A DNA stretch of 5,916 nucleotides from Bacteroidota bacterium. Lineage in GTDB: Bacteria > Bacteroidota > Bacteroidia > Chitinophagales > LD1. This document shows positions 1 through 5,395 of the stretch, piece by piece (the first letter of the stretch is position 1; each line of letters opens with the position of its first letter). The notes beneath the pieces are model-generated. The model worked only from the letters and a program-made list of their open reading frames with translations, did no database searches and had not been told where the DNA came from. The stretch spans positions 1 through 5,916 of the forward strand of contig JAFDYP010000349.1 of the NCBI GenBank assembly GCA_018267355.1. The letters run 5' to 3'. A program made the translations under genes and the position numbers.

Positions 1-2
1 AG

Positions 3-638
3 GAGATATTCGCATTTGCCCTCAACTATTGCATACGCAAGATCAACAAAGGCCAGCAATTTTATCAAGCCGAAATATTTCAGCTGTATAAAGATGCACT
101 CCAACGTAGCCTGATGATGGAGAATGGGGTCATGACTCCGTGGGATTATAAAAATATAGTAACCATCGGCTTGCGTAATAAGGAGTATGACTGGACAGAA
201 AATTTCATTGAGTCATATATAGACAAACTAACAAAGTCTGAGCAGCAAAACGCTTATACATTTAACAAGGCCCGATATTATTTTGCGATAGCTAAATATG
301 ACAAGGTGCTGGAGCTACTACAAAACGTGGAGTATAATGATATCTTCTATTTGTTGGACTCCAAGACGACGCTTATGAAAACCTATTATGAACTCGGAGA
401 GTATCAACCTTTGCAATCACTCAAGGAAAGCTTCCGCATATTGCTGAGGCGTAAAAAAGTAATCTCTGAGCAGAATCAGTCCAACTATGGCAATTTCGCC
501 CGGTTTGCTATGAAGCTATACCGCGCTGATCCCAAAAATAAGGTAAAGTTAAGTGGGCTCAGGAAGAGTATAGAAAGTACTGCCAATATAGCCGACAAGA
601 CCTGGATCATGGAAAAACTAGCTCAACTCGGGGCTTAG
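3..638 (+). CDS. Unrecognised helical-repeat-like protein, C-terminal part (5' truncated)
   Basis: The frame is open from the left edge, so the ATG at 114 is probably internal; 211 residues are visible, ending at TAG 636-638. The product looks all-helical and soluble, with no signal peptide or membrane segment. In the middle, stretches such as KARYYFAIAKYDKVLELLQ and, about 35 residues later, LMKTYYELGEYQPLQSL have the small/aromatic spacing of TPR-like helix pairs, although no canonical TPR consensus is complete. The end is basic and helical (RILLRRKK, then KVKLSGLRKSIES). From memory it resembles uncharacterised proteins of Saprospiria-type Bacteroidota; I know no function for them. Counted over 121-600 it is about 40% GC, against about 53% sampled in the hydrolase at 4551. 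It converges on gatA with a 4-base overlap of the stop codons. That it is a real gene is well supported by the unbroken frame; the TPR-like reading is inference. Confidence 0.85.
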   Translation, partial: EIFAFALNYCIRKINKGQQFYQAEIFQLYKDALQRSLMMENGVMTPWDYKNIVTIGLRNKEYDWTENFIESYIDKLTKSEQQNAYTFNKARYYFAIAKYDKVLELLQNVEYNDIFYLLDSKTTLMKTYYELGEYQPLQSLKESFRILLRRKKVISEQNQSNYGNFARFAMKLYRADPKNKVKLSGLRKSIESTANIADKTWIMEKLAQLGA

Positions 639-2038
639 TTCATCAGTGTACGGGCATAGCCAAAGAGTTTCGCATCCTCATGCTTTTCGGCCATGAGTTG
701 AATACCTATGGGTAGACCTTCTGAGTTCTTTGCCAGAGGCAGAGAAATGGCAGGCACACCTACCAGATTGGCCAGTACGGTATAGATATCCGCCAGATAC
801 ATCTCCGTAGGGTCGCTCGTTTTCTCACCGAGTTTGAAGGCTACAGATGGGGCGGTAGGCATGAGGATAAAGTCGTAGCTCCGGAATATGGCGCTGATCT
901 GATCGCTGAGCATACGGCGTACCTTCTGAGCCCGTGAGTAGTAGGCGTCATAGTATCCTGCGCTCAGTACGAAAGTGCCGAGCATGATGCGGTTCTTTAC
1001 CTCCCGGCCAAAACCCTCGGTGCGGCTCAGTTTGTAGACACTATCCATCTCAGTAGCACGCGGCGAGCGGTAGCCATAATGCACTCCGTCAAAGCGGGCA
1101 AGATTGGAAGAGGCCTCTGCGGTAGAGAGTACATAGTATACCGGTATCAGGTAGTCCGTGAGGCTGAAATCCACCTCATCTATAGTATGGCCCTCGGCCT
1201 TCAGTTTGGCTATGATCTTCTCGGTCTCCGCCCGCACCTCAGGATTGATACCCTTGTGATCTACAGTATTCCTCAGGACGGCTATACGGGTTTTCTTGTC
1301 AAATTTTTCAGAGGCGTAGGCTGGTACTGGCTTAGAAGAGGCGGTGCTATCATAGTCATCCGCTCCGGCTATCACCTCCATGATCAGGGCGCTATCCGCT
1401 ACAGAGTGGGATAAGGGACCGATCTGGTCAAAGGAAGACGCATAGGCGATCAATCCGTAGCGGGAGACACGGCCATAGGTAGGCTTGAATCCTACTACGC
1501 CGCAGAAGGATGCCGGCTGGCGGATAGAGCCGCCGGTGTCAGAACCCAGCGTGGCCAGGCACATGTCAGCCTGCACAGCTACCGCAGATCCCCCAGATGA
1601 GCCTCCGGGCACGCGTGCATTGTCCAGTGCATTCAGCACAGGGCCATAGGCAGAGTTCTCATTGCTCGATCCCATCGCAAACTCGTCACAATTGAGGCGG
1701 CCTATAATGATAGCATCAGCTGCCAGCAGGCGCTCTACTACAGTAGCTGAGTATATAGACTCAAAGCCATCCAGAATACGCGATCCGGCAGATACCCTGT
1801 GTCCTTTGTAGCAGATATTATCTTTTATGGCTATCACCATGCCGTAGAGGCGGCCCCTGCCGGTGGTTTTGCCATCCAGCTCAGCGGCTCGCGCCATAGC
1901 CTCCTCACCATATACCTCCAGAAAGGCATTGAGGTGGCGATTAGATTCTATATTGGTCAGGTAGCGGGATACGAGGTCCCTCAGGCTGGTCTGTCCGTTG
2001 CCGAGTGCGGCTTGTATCTCCGTCAGGGTCTTGTACAT
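635..2038 (-). CDS. gatA: Asp-tRNA(Asn)/Glu-tRNA(Gln) amidotransferase subunit A
   Basis: This is the glutaminase subunit of cytoplasmic GatCAB. It releases ammonia from Gln, which GatB uses to convert Asp-tRNA(Asn) and Glu-tRNA(Gln) to the correct amide forms. The 467 residues match the usual 465-490. The amidase-signature Ser-cisSer-Lys triad is intact: K72 in AIKDN, cis-Ser S147 in PGGSSGGSA, and nucleophile S171 in GSDTGGSIRQPA. The spacing (K to S 75, S to S 24) equals the K79/S154/S178 spacing I recall for Staphylococcus aureus GatA. GFKPTYGRVSRYG, SSFDQIGP and the C-terminal GLPIGIQLMA are also family hallmarks. The start at 2038 gives the expected N-terminus; there is no clear Shine-Dalgarno sequence. 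gatB and gatC are not in the window, which is common in Bacteroidota. It lies downstream of tatA on the same strand, separated by a terminator-like hairpin, and its stop overlaps that of the convergent gene at the left edge. Confidence 0.97.
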   Translation of the reverse strand: MYKTLTEIQAALGNGQTSLRDLVSRYLTNIESNRHLNAFLEVYGEEAMARAAELDGKTTGRGRLYGMVIAIKDNICYKGHRVSAGSRILDGFESIYSATVVERLLAADAIIIGRLNCDEFAMGSSNENSAYGPVLNALDNARVPGGSSGGSAVAVQADMCLATLGSDTGGSIRQPASFCGVVGFKPTYGRVSRYGLIAYASSFDQIGPLSHSVADSALIMEVIAGADDYDSTASSKPVPAYASEKFDKKTRIAVLRNTVDHKGINPEVRAETEKIIAKLKAEGHTIDEVDFSLTDYLIPVYYVLSTAEASSNLARFDGVHYGYRSPRATEMDSVYKLSRTEGFGREVKNRIMLGTFVLSAGYYDAYYSRAQKVRRMLSDQISAIFRSYDFILMPTAPSVAFKLGEKTSDPTEMYLADIYTVLANLVGVPAISLPLAKNSEGLPIGIQLMAEKHEDAKLFGYARTLMN

Positions 2039-2056
2039 ATGCTGATGCTATACTCT

Positions 2057-2099
2057 AAAAAAAATAGATGCTCACCTATAAGCCTTATAGATGAGCATC
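2057..2099 (-). terminator. Rho-independent terminator-like hairpin between tatA and gatA
   Basis: On the minus strand GATGCTCA (2099-2092) pairs perfectly with TGAGCATC (2074-2067). After one mismatch, CTATAA (2090-2085) pairs with TTATAG (2081-2076) around a 3-base loop. Two bases (TA) follow the stem, then eight T residues (2064-2057). This is the expected form for ending tatA transcripts. It lies 18 bases before the gatA start codon, so it could instead act as, or also serve as, an attenuator in the gatA leader. The plus strand has no T-tract after the stem, so the signal acts one way only. Confidence 0.8.
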
Positions 2100-2107
2100 C
2101 AAATATA
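2100..2107 (-). promoter_or_regulatory. Candidate gatA -7 promoter element
   Basis: TATATTTG on the minus strand fits the Bacteroidota -7 consensus TAnnTTTG and directly abuts the hairpin. Transcription would start at about 2093-2097, inside the first arm of the stem. No TTG -33 element is seen at the usual 19-base spacing, so this rests on the -7 match alone. A weaker alternative is TATTTTTT at 2066-2059, inside the T-tract. Confidence 0.4.
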
Positions 2108-2131
2108 GTAAGATGCTAAAATTAAGAGAGA

Positions 2132-2338
2132 TTACTTGGCAGTATCAGAAGGCGGAACCTGAGTAGGCTTTTCTTTCATGCCCTCTTCTATCTCATTCCT
2201 GATATTTGACTTGGCTGCATTAAACTCACGTACCCCCTGACCGAGGCCACGCATCAGCTCAGGTATTTTCTTGCCGCCAAAAAGGACCAATACTACCGCC
2301 AGTATCAATATTATCTCGGGTGTGCCTAATCCAAACAT
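2132..2338 (-). CDS. tatA: Sec-independent protein translocase subunit TatA/TatE family
   Basis: This is the small pore-forming subunit of the twin-arginine translocase, which moves folded proteins with RR signal peptides across the inner membrane. The 68 residues have the family architecture. A short N-out segment is followed by one transmembrane helix (about residues 5-20), then the hinge and start of the amphipathic helix in [16 protein letters not shown] (about 20-35), and then a charged, Pro-containing tail ([10 protein letters not shown]). The start at 2338 (MFGLGTPEI) is the conserved one. The frame stays open further upstream, but that would run through the promoter region and into udk. 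A TatA/TatE role fits better than TatB because of the short tail and the FGGKKIPEL motif. No tatC is in the window. A -7 element lies 17 bases upstream, and a hairpin with a T-tract follows the stop. Confidence 0.94.
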   Translation of the reverse strand: MFGLGTPEIILILAVVLVLFGGKKIPELMRGLGQGVREFNAAKSNIRNEIEEGMKEKPTQVPPSDTAK

Positions 2339-2355
2339 TGTATTCGATTTTGATG

Positions 2356-2363
2356 CAAAGATA
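2356..2363 (-). promoter_or_regulatory. Candidate tatA -7 promoter element
   Basis: TATCTTTG on the minus strand is an exact match to TAnnTTTG, 17 bases before the tatA start codon. It predicts a leader of about 11-15 bases. No good TTG is seen at a 19-base spacing (only CTG at 20), so the -33 half is weak or absent. Confidence 0.55.
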
Positions 2364-2414
2364 CTAATTAAATAGCAATAAGGCAGGGTCGGGATTGTTA
2401 AACGGTTGTCACGG

Positions 2415-2469
2415 ATACGGGTACAAAAATTGCCGGGCATAGCTTTTTTCATATCTTTAAAACCCGTAT
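2415..2469. repeat. 8-bp inverted repeat flanking the udk promoter
   Basis: ATACGGGT at 2415-2422 and its exact reverse complement ACCCGTAT at 2462-2469 enclose the candidate udk promoter. The right arm covers the predicted start site and the first two bases of the udk ATG. The left arm would lie upstream of the transcript, so an RNA hairpin is unlikely. A pair of protein-binding sites is possible. An 8-bp repeat 39 bases apart could also be chance. Confidence 0.3.
2430..2459 (+). promoter_or_regulatory. Candidate udk promoter (TTG - 19 bases - TATCTTTA)
   Basis: TTG at 2430-2432, then exactly 19 bases, then TATCTTTA at 2452-2459, follows the Bacteroidota consensus TTG-N19-TAnnTTTG with one change in the last base. 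The element ends only 8 bases before the udk ATG at 2468, so the predicted start site is about 2462-2466. That leaves a leader of only 2-6 bases. This is the best two-part promoter match in the window. Confidence 0.6.
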
Positions 2470-3094
2470 GGAGAGCATCATCATAGGTATAGCGGGTGGC
2501 TCCGGATCTGGCAAGACTACAGTGGTCAGGCGGATCATGGAGAAATTTACCAAAGCAGACGTCGCAGTCATGTCTCAGGATAGCTACTACCGGGACAATG
2601 CCCACCTGACCCTCGAGCAGCGCCAGCTGATCAATTTTGATCACCCAGCCTCTATCGAGTTTGAGCTGATAGTCCAGCATCTGTCAGATATCAAGGCTGG
2701 CAAGACCATAGCTGAGCCTACCTATGACTATATCACCTCTACCCGCCAGGCTGCCACCATACCTATCGAGCCGAGGCATGTAGTGATCATAGAGGGCATA
2801 CTCCTTTTCACAGATGTACAGGTACGCGACCTGTGCAATATTAAAGTGTTTGTAGATGCAGAGCCTGATGACCGGCTGATCCGTATCATCCATCGTGATA
2901 TGCATGAGCGTGGCCGCAATGTAGATGATGTAATAGAGCGTTATGGCCTGGTCAAAAAAATGCATGACCAGTTTATCGAGCCGACCAAAAAATTTGCTGA
3001 CATCATAGTACCACAGGGTGGCGAGAACCATGTGGCTATAGATGTACTCGTATCAATGATACGCCAGAAGCTAAGCCAGAAGGTAATGGCTTAA
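2468..3094 (+). CDS. udk: Uridine kinase
   Basis: This enzyme phosphorylates uridine and cytidine to UMP and CMP with ATP or GTP, in the cytoplasmic pyrimidine salvage pathway. The 208 residues are typical for the family. The Walker A motif GGSGSGKT is at 10-17. It is followed by SQDSYYRD (36-43, including the conserved catalytic-region Asp D38), NFDHPAS (56-62) and PTYDY (84-88). VVIIEGIL (105-112) is next, then the lid-type segment [12 protein letters not shown] (139-150), and the C-terminal signature [19 protein letters not shown]. All expected motifs are present. The only small departure is I-H where RRD-type motifs usually have R-R before R143-D144. The start at 2468 puts the P-loop at the usual distance from the N-terminus. 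There is no Shine-Dalgarno sequence, and the promoter-like sequence ends 8 bases before the ATG. It is divergent from tatA and ends 8 bases before the stop of the convergent hydrolase gene. Confidence 0.97.
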   Translation: MESIIIGIAGGSGSGKTTVVRRIMEKFTKADVAVMSQDSYYRDNAHLTLEQRQLINFDHPASIEFELIVQHLSDIKAGKTIAEPTYDYITSTRQAATIPIEPRHVVIIEGILLFTDVQVRDLCNIKVFVDAEPDDRLIRIIHRDMHERGRNVDDVIERYGLVKKMHDQFIEPTKKFADIIVPQGGENHVAIDVLVSMIRQKLSQKVMA

Positions 3095-3102
3095 GCGCAC
3101 TA

Positions 3103-4449
3103 CTATTCTTCGGTAGAGGCCTTCTCCGGTGCTTTCTTCTTTTTGTCAGACTTCTTCACCGGTTTCTTACCGTCAGAAGCGTCTTTGTCTGTGGCGGTTT
3201 TCTTCGTAGTACTTTCATCCCCTTTTTTGATCTTTTTGTCAGATATGGACTTCGAGCTATGTGTGTCTTTTGCATCTTGCGCGCGGACCTGCTCTCCCGC
3301 TATGCTGTCTTGCTCCACCACCGCGAGAGAGTCGGCTGCCACGCTATCTGCGACCGGCGGCGTGACAGGATGCTCCGGCCTGAGTGTGATCTTCATCCGC
3401 ACGGGATTATGATCAGAATATTCGAATCCGGCATTGACTCCTTTTACTTCTACTACATCCACATTAGGCGATACAAAGAAGTAGTCTATCACAGTGGTAA
3501 AAGTAGTGTTAGGGTCAAAGGCATGGCTATTCTTACGATTGGTCGGCGTATTGCCATCGTATACGTATTTCCATCCCGGTATATAGTTGGAGTCATTATT
3601 CATCTCATAGAGCTTGTCATAGTTTGGCTCTTTTTCCCATTTCTTGACATTAAAATCCGGCGGCGCGATATTCCAGTCTCCTCCGAGTATCACATAGTTG
3701 CCTTTGGCGTACTCAGCCTCCAGCAGCTTTTTAGTGAGCGCCATCTGTTCCTTTTTCACCGAGCCATCATCATAGGCCTCAAAGTGCGTATTGATCACCA
3801 CCAACTCTTTATCATCCGGCAGCTTATACCGCTGCATCAGCAGGCAGCGCTCCAGATAGAAGATCTTCTTTGGCCAGTCTGGTATGCCAGGTAGGGATAT
3901 TCTTTTACTCTCCATAGGTGTGAAGCGAGATAGACTGAGCAGACCGCCATATACCGGCCCGATCTTATCCTTCCACGGCTCTAGTGGAAAAGGCAGGTAT
4001 TTCACGTCAAAATTTACAGCAAATGCATAATTGTGATCCGGCGCGCTGGCTGCTATTCCAGCTACTTCATCTACGTTCCAGCTACGCTTGCCATGGCGGT
4101 CAGCCTCTTGTATGAATATGAAATCTGCATCCTGATTTTCCTTGACCGTAGCAAAGATGCCTTTGGTATACTTCATCACCCACTCCTGAGGTGTCGTGAT
4201 CATTTTGCCATCATCATAAAAGAAATCTGTCTCCGCCCCGAGGCCGCCATAGCCAATATTCCATGTCATAAATGAAAGAGTATCCAGCGAGGATATGGCC
4301 CGGGTAGCTGGCTGCTCTGATGGCTGTACTGCCACATCTTCTAGAGGCTCCGGCCTGAATTTGGTAGCCATACCGTAAAGGATGAAACCACCTACGTAGA
4401 TGGCCGGGATGAGTACTATGACGAGCAGCAGTATCAGCATTCTTTTCAT
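3103..4449 (-). CDS. Membrane-anchored endonuclease/exonuclease/phosphatase (EEP) family hydrolase with Lys-rich tail
   Basis: 448 residues in three parts. Residues 1-27 have a basic start (MKRM) and one long hydrophobic segment with no lipobox Cys, so a signal anchor placing the rest in the periplasm is likely. Residues about 55-357 form an EEP (DNase I-like) domain with its metal and catalytic motifs: N64 in MTWNIGYGG, E115 in FIQEAD, H222 in INTHFEA, D258/N260 in GGDWN, D322 in VIDYFF, and D346-H347 in YSDHNPV. Residues about 358-448 are low complexity, first with DSVA/DSLA/DSIA units and then very Lys-rich (18 Lys in the last 58). The domain is catalytically complete, but EEP members cleave DNA, RNA, phosphoinositides, sphingomyelin or other phosphodiesters, so the substrate cannot be read from sequence. 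A periplasmic site argues against DNA repair. It is divergent from the alpha/beta hydrolase gene and shares a 101-base gap with it. M4 is an alternative start, but M1 keeps the basic N-terminus. Confidence 0.93.
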   Translation of the reverse strand: MKRMLILLLVIVLIPAIYVGGFILYGMATKFRPEPLEDVAVQPSEQPATRAISSLDTLSFMTWNIGYGGLGAETDFFYDDGKMITTPQEWVMKYTKGIFATVKENQDADFIFIQEADRHGKRSWNVDEVAGIAASAPDHNYAFAVNFDVKYLPFPLEPWKDKIGPVYGGLLSLSRFTPMESKRISLPGIPDWPKKIFYLERCLLMQRYKLPDDKELVVINTHFEAYDDGSVKKEQMALTKKLLEAEYAKGNYVILGGDWNIAPPDFNVKKWEKEPNYDKLYEMNNDSNYIPGWKYVYDGNTPTNRKNSHAFDPNTTFTTVIDYFFVSPNVDVVEVKGVNAGFEYSDHNPVRMKITLRPEHPVTPPVADSVAADSLAVVEQDSIAGEQVRAQDAKDTHSSKSISDKKIKKGDESTTKKTATDKDASDGKKPVKKSDKKKKAPEKASTEE

Positions 4450-4490
4450 GTGCGATAGTTGAAGAGCAATAGATGAGGCGAATTATAAAT

Positions 4491-4498
4491 CAAAGATA
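4491..4498 (-). promoter_or_regulatory. Candidate -7 element for the EEP hydrolase gene
   Basis: TATCTTTG on the minus strand matches TAnnTTTG exactly, 41 bases before the start codon, and predicts a leader of about 35-39 bases. No clear TTG is found 19 bases upstream. The place where the -33 element would sit (about 4518-4520) falls inside an 18-bp palindrome. Confidence 0.5.
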
Positions 4499-4503
4499 AT
4501 TTC

Positions 4504-4511
4504 TACATTTG
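4504..4511 (+). promoter_or_regulatory. Candidate -7 element for the alpha/beta hydrolase gene
   Basis: TACATTTG matches TAnnTTTG exactly, 39 bases before the ATG at 4551, with a predicted start near 4514-4518. No TTG is visible at the usual spacing. It is nearly back to back with the minus-strand -7 element at 4491-4498. Confidence 0.45.
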
Positions 4512-4514
4512 AAA

Positions 4515-4532
4515 GGAATGATAAATCATTCC
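4515..4532. promoter_or_regulatory. 18-bp perfect palindrome, candidate operator in a divergent promoter region
   Basis: GGAATGAT-AA-ATCATTCC has 8-bp arms with no mismatch. It covers the predicted first transcribed bases of the plus-strand hydrolase gene and the expected -33 region of the minus-strand EEP gene, so one bound dimer could affect both. A related shorter palindrome, AATGA-A-TCATT at 4550-4560, overlaps the hydrolase start codon. As RNA it could form a short hairpin (7 bp with a 4-base loop) at the 5' end of the leader. No T-tract follows, so it is not a terminator. Confidence 0.5.
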
Positions 4533-4550
4533 ACACTTTAAACAGAGACA

Positions 4551-5384
4551 ATGAATCATTTTGAGTGGAACTGGACACAGGATGGTACCCGTTTTTACGC
4601 ACAGGGGTGGAGTCCGGTCAATACGAAAGCTGTGATCTGCCTCGTGCATGGATTTGCCGAGTATAGCGGCCGCTACGCACATGTAGCAGAGCGTCTGGGC
4701 CGCGAGGGCTATGCTGTACTGGCCTTTGATCAATATGGGCATGGACATACCGAAGGCCCACGTGGGTTCTCTCCGAGCCTGGATGCCAGCCTGGACTCTA
4801 TCAAGATCATACTCGATGAGGCGGAAACAAGATTTCCGGGGGTGCCTAAATTCCTGTACGGACATAGCATGGGTGGCAATATGGTGCTGAACTACCTGCT
4901 GCGACGCAAGCCAAAAATAGCCGGCGCGATAGCCACTGCACCGTGGCTGAAGCTCGGATTCGATCCACCTGCTATCAAGCTGCTGCTCGCGCGCATCATG
5001 CGTGTGATCTACCCCAAGTGGCCGGAGAAAGCAGATCTGGATGCCAGCGCTATCTCACGCGACAAAGCTGAAGTTCGCAAATATGAGACCGACCCACTGA
5101 TACACAATACGGCGAGGGCCGGAACTTTCTTTGACACCTACAATGCAGGCAAATGGGCCCTGGAGCATGCCTCAGAACTGAGTGTACCGCTCTTCCTGCT
5201 GCATGGTACAGAGGATAAGCTCATAGCCTTTGCCGGCGCAGGGCAGTTCGCCGCCAATGGTCCTAAAGATCTGATCACGTTCAAGCCATATCAGGGCTTC
5301 TACCATGAGCTGCATAACGAGCCTGCGGCAGACAGGGAGCGTATTTTCCTGGATGAGATAGCCTGGCTGAATAGCAAAGTTTAA
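4551..5384 (+). CDS. Alpha/beta hydrolase, monoacylglycerol lipase/lysophospholipase-like
   Basis: 277 residues, the usual size for the serine aminopeptidase S33/Hydrolase_4 group that includes monoacylglycerol lipases and PldB-type lysophospholipases. The oxyanion-hole motif is HGFAEYSGRY (33-42), close to the HGxxEHSGRY of that group. GHGHTEGPRG (63-72) follows, then the nucleophile elbow GHSMGG with S106. A cap region (about 135-200) precedes the acid D222 in HGTEDKL and the catalytic His H252 in YHELHNE. The triad is complete. There is no signal peptide, so a cytoplasmic enzyme acting on monoacylglycerols or lysophospholipids is the likely reading; another ester substrate is possible. The start at 4551 gives a standard N-terminus, and the upstream sequence has no Shine-Dalgarno. 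A DUF218 membrane protein begins 11 bases after its stop, so the two are probably co-transcribed. Confidence 0.93.
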   Translation: MNHFEWNWTQDGTRFYAQGWSPVNTKAVICLVHGFAEYSGRYAHVAERLGREGYAVLAFDQYGHGHTEGPRGFSPSLDASLDSIKIILDEAETRFPGVPKFLYGHSMGGNMVLNYLLRRKPKIAGAIATAPWLKLGFDPPAIKLLLARIMRVIYPKWPEKADLDASAISRDKAEVRKYETDPLIHNTARAGTFFDTYNAGKWALEHASELSVPLFLLHGTEDKLIAFAGAGQFAANGPKDLITFKPYQGFYHELHNEPAADRERIFLDEIAWLNSKV

Positions 5385-5395
5385 TACCGGTCATT

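Noticed and set aside
1079..1414. Plus-strand open frame inside gatA
   Set aside because: Antisense to a fully conserved gene; the translation has no recognisable domain and is explained by gatA codon bias.
1799..2119. Plus-strand open frame over the gatA start and the terminator
   Set aside because: It reads through the hairpin and opposite conserved gatA codons; no family resemblance.
2339..2680. N-terminal extension of tatA by about 114 residues in the same open frame
   Set aside because: It would run through the promoter gap and antisense over udk, and TatA proteins start at the [13 protein letters not shown] sequence found at 2338.
3259..3894. 211-codon plus-strand open frame inside the EEP hydrolase gene
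   Set aside because: The EEP motifs are on the minus strand across the same bases; the plus-strand translation looks random.
4515..4532. Terminator for either divergent hydrolase gene
   Set aside because: The palindrome lies upstream of both genes and has no T-tract on either side.
4503..4865. Minus-strand open frame over the alpha/beta hydrolase start
   Set aside because: Antisense to the catalytic serine region of a well-supported gene, and it covers the divergent promoter region.
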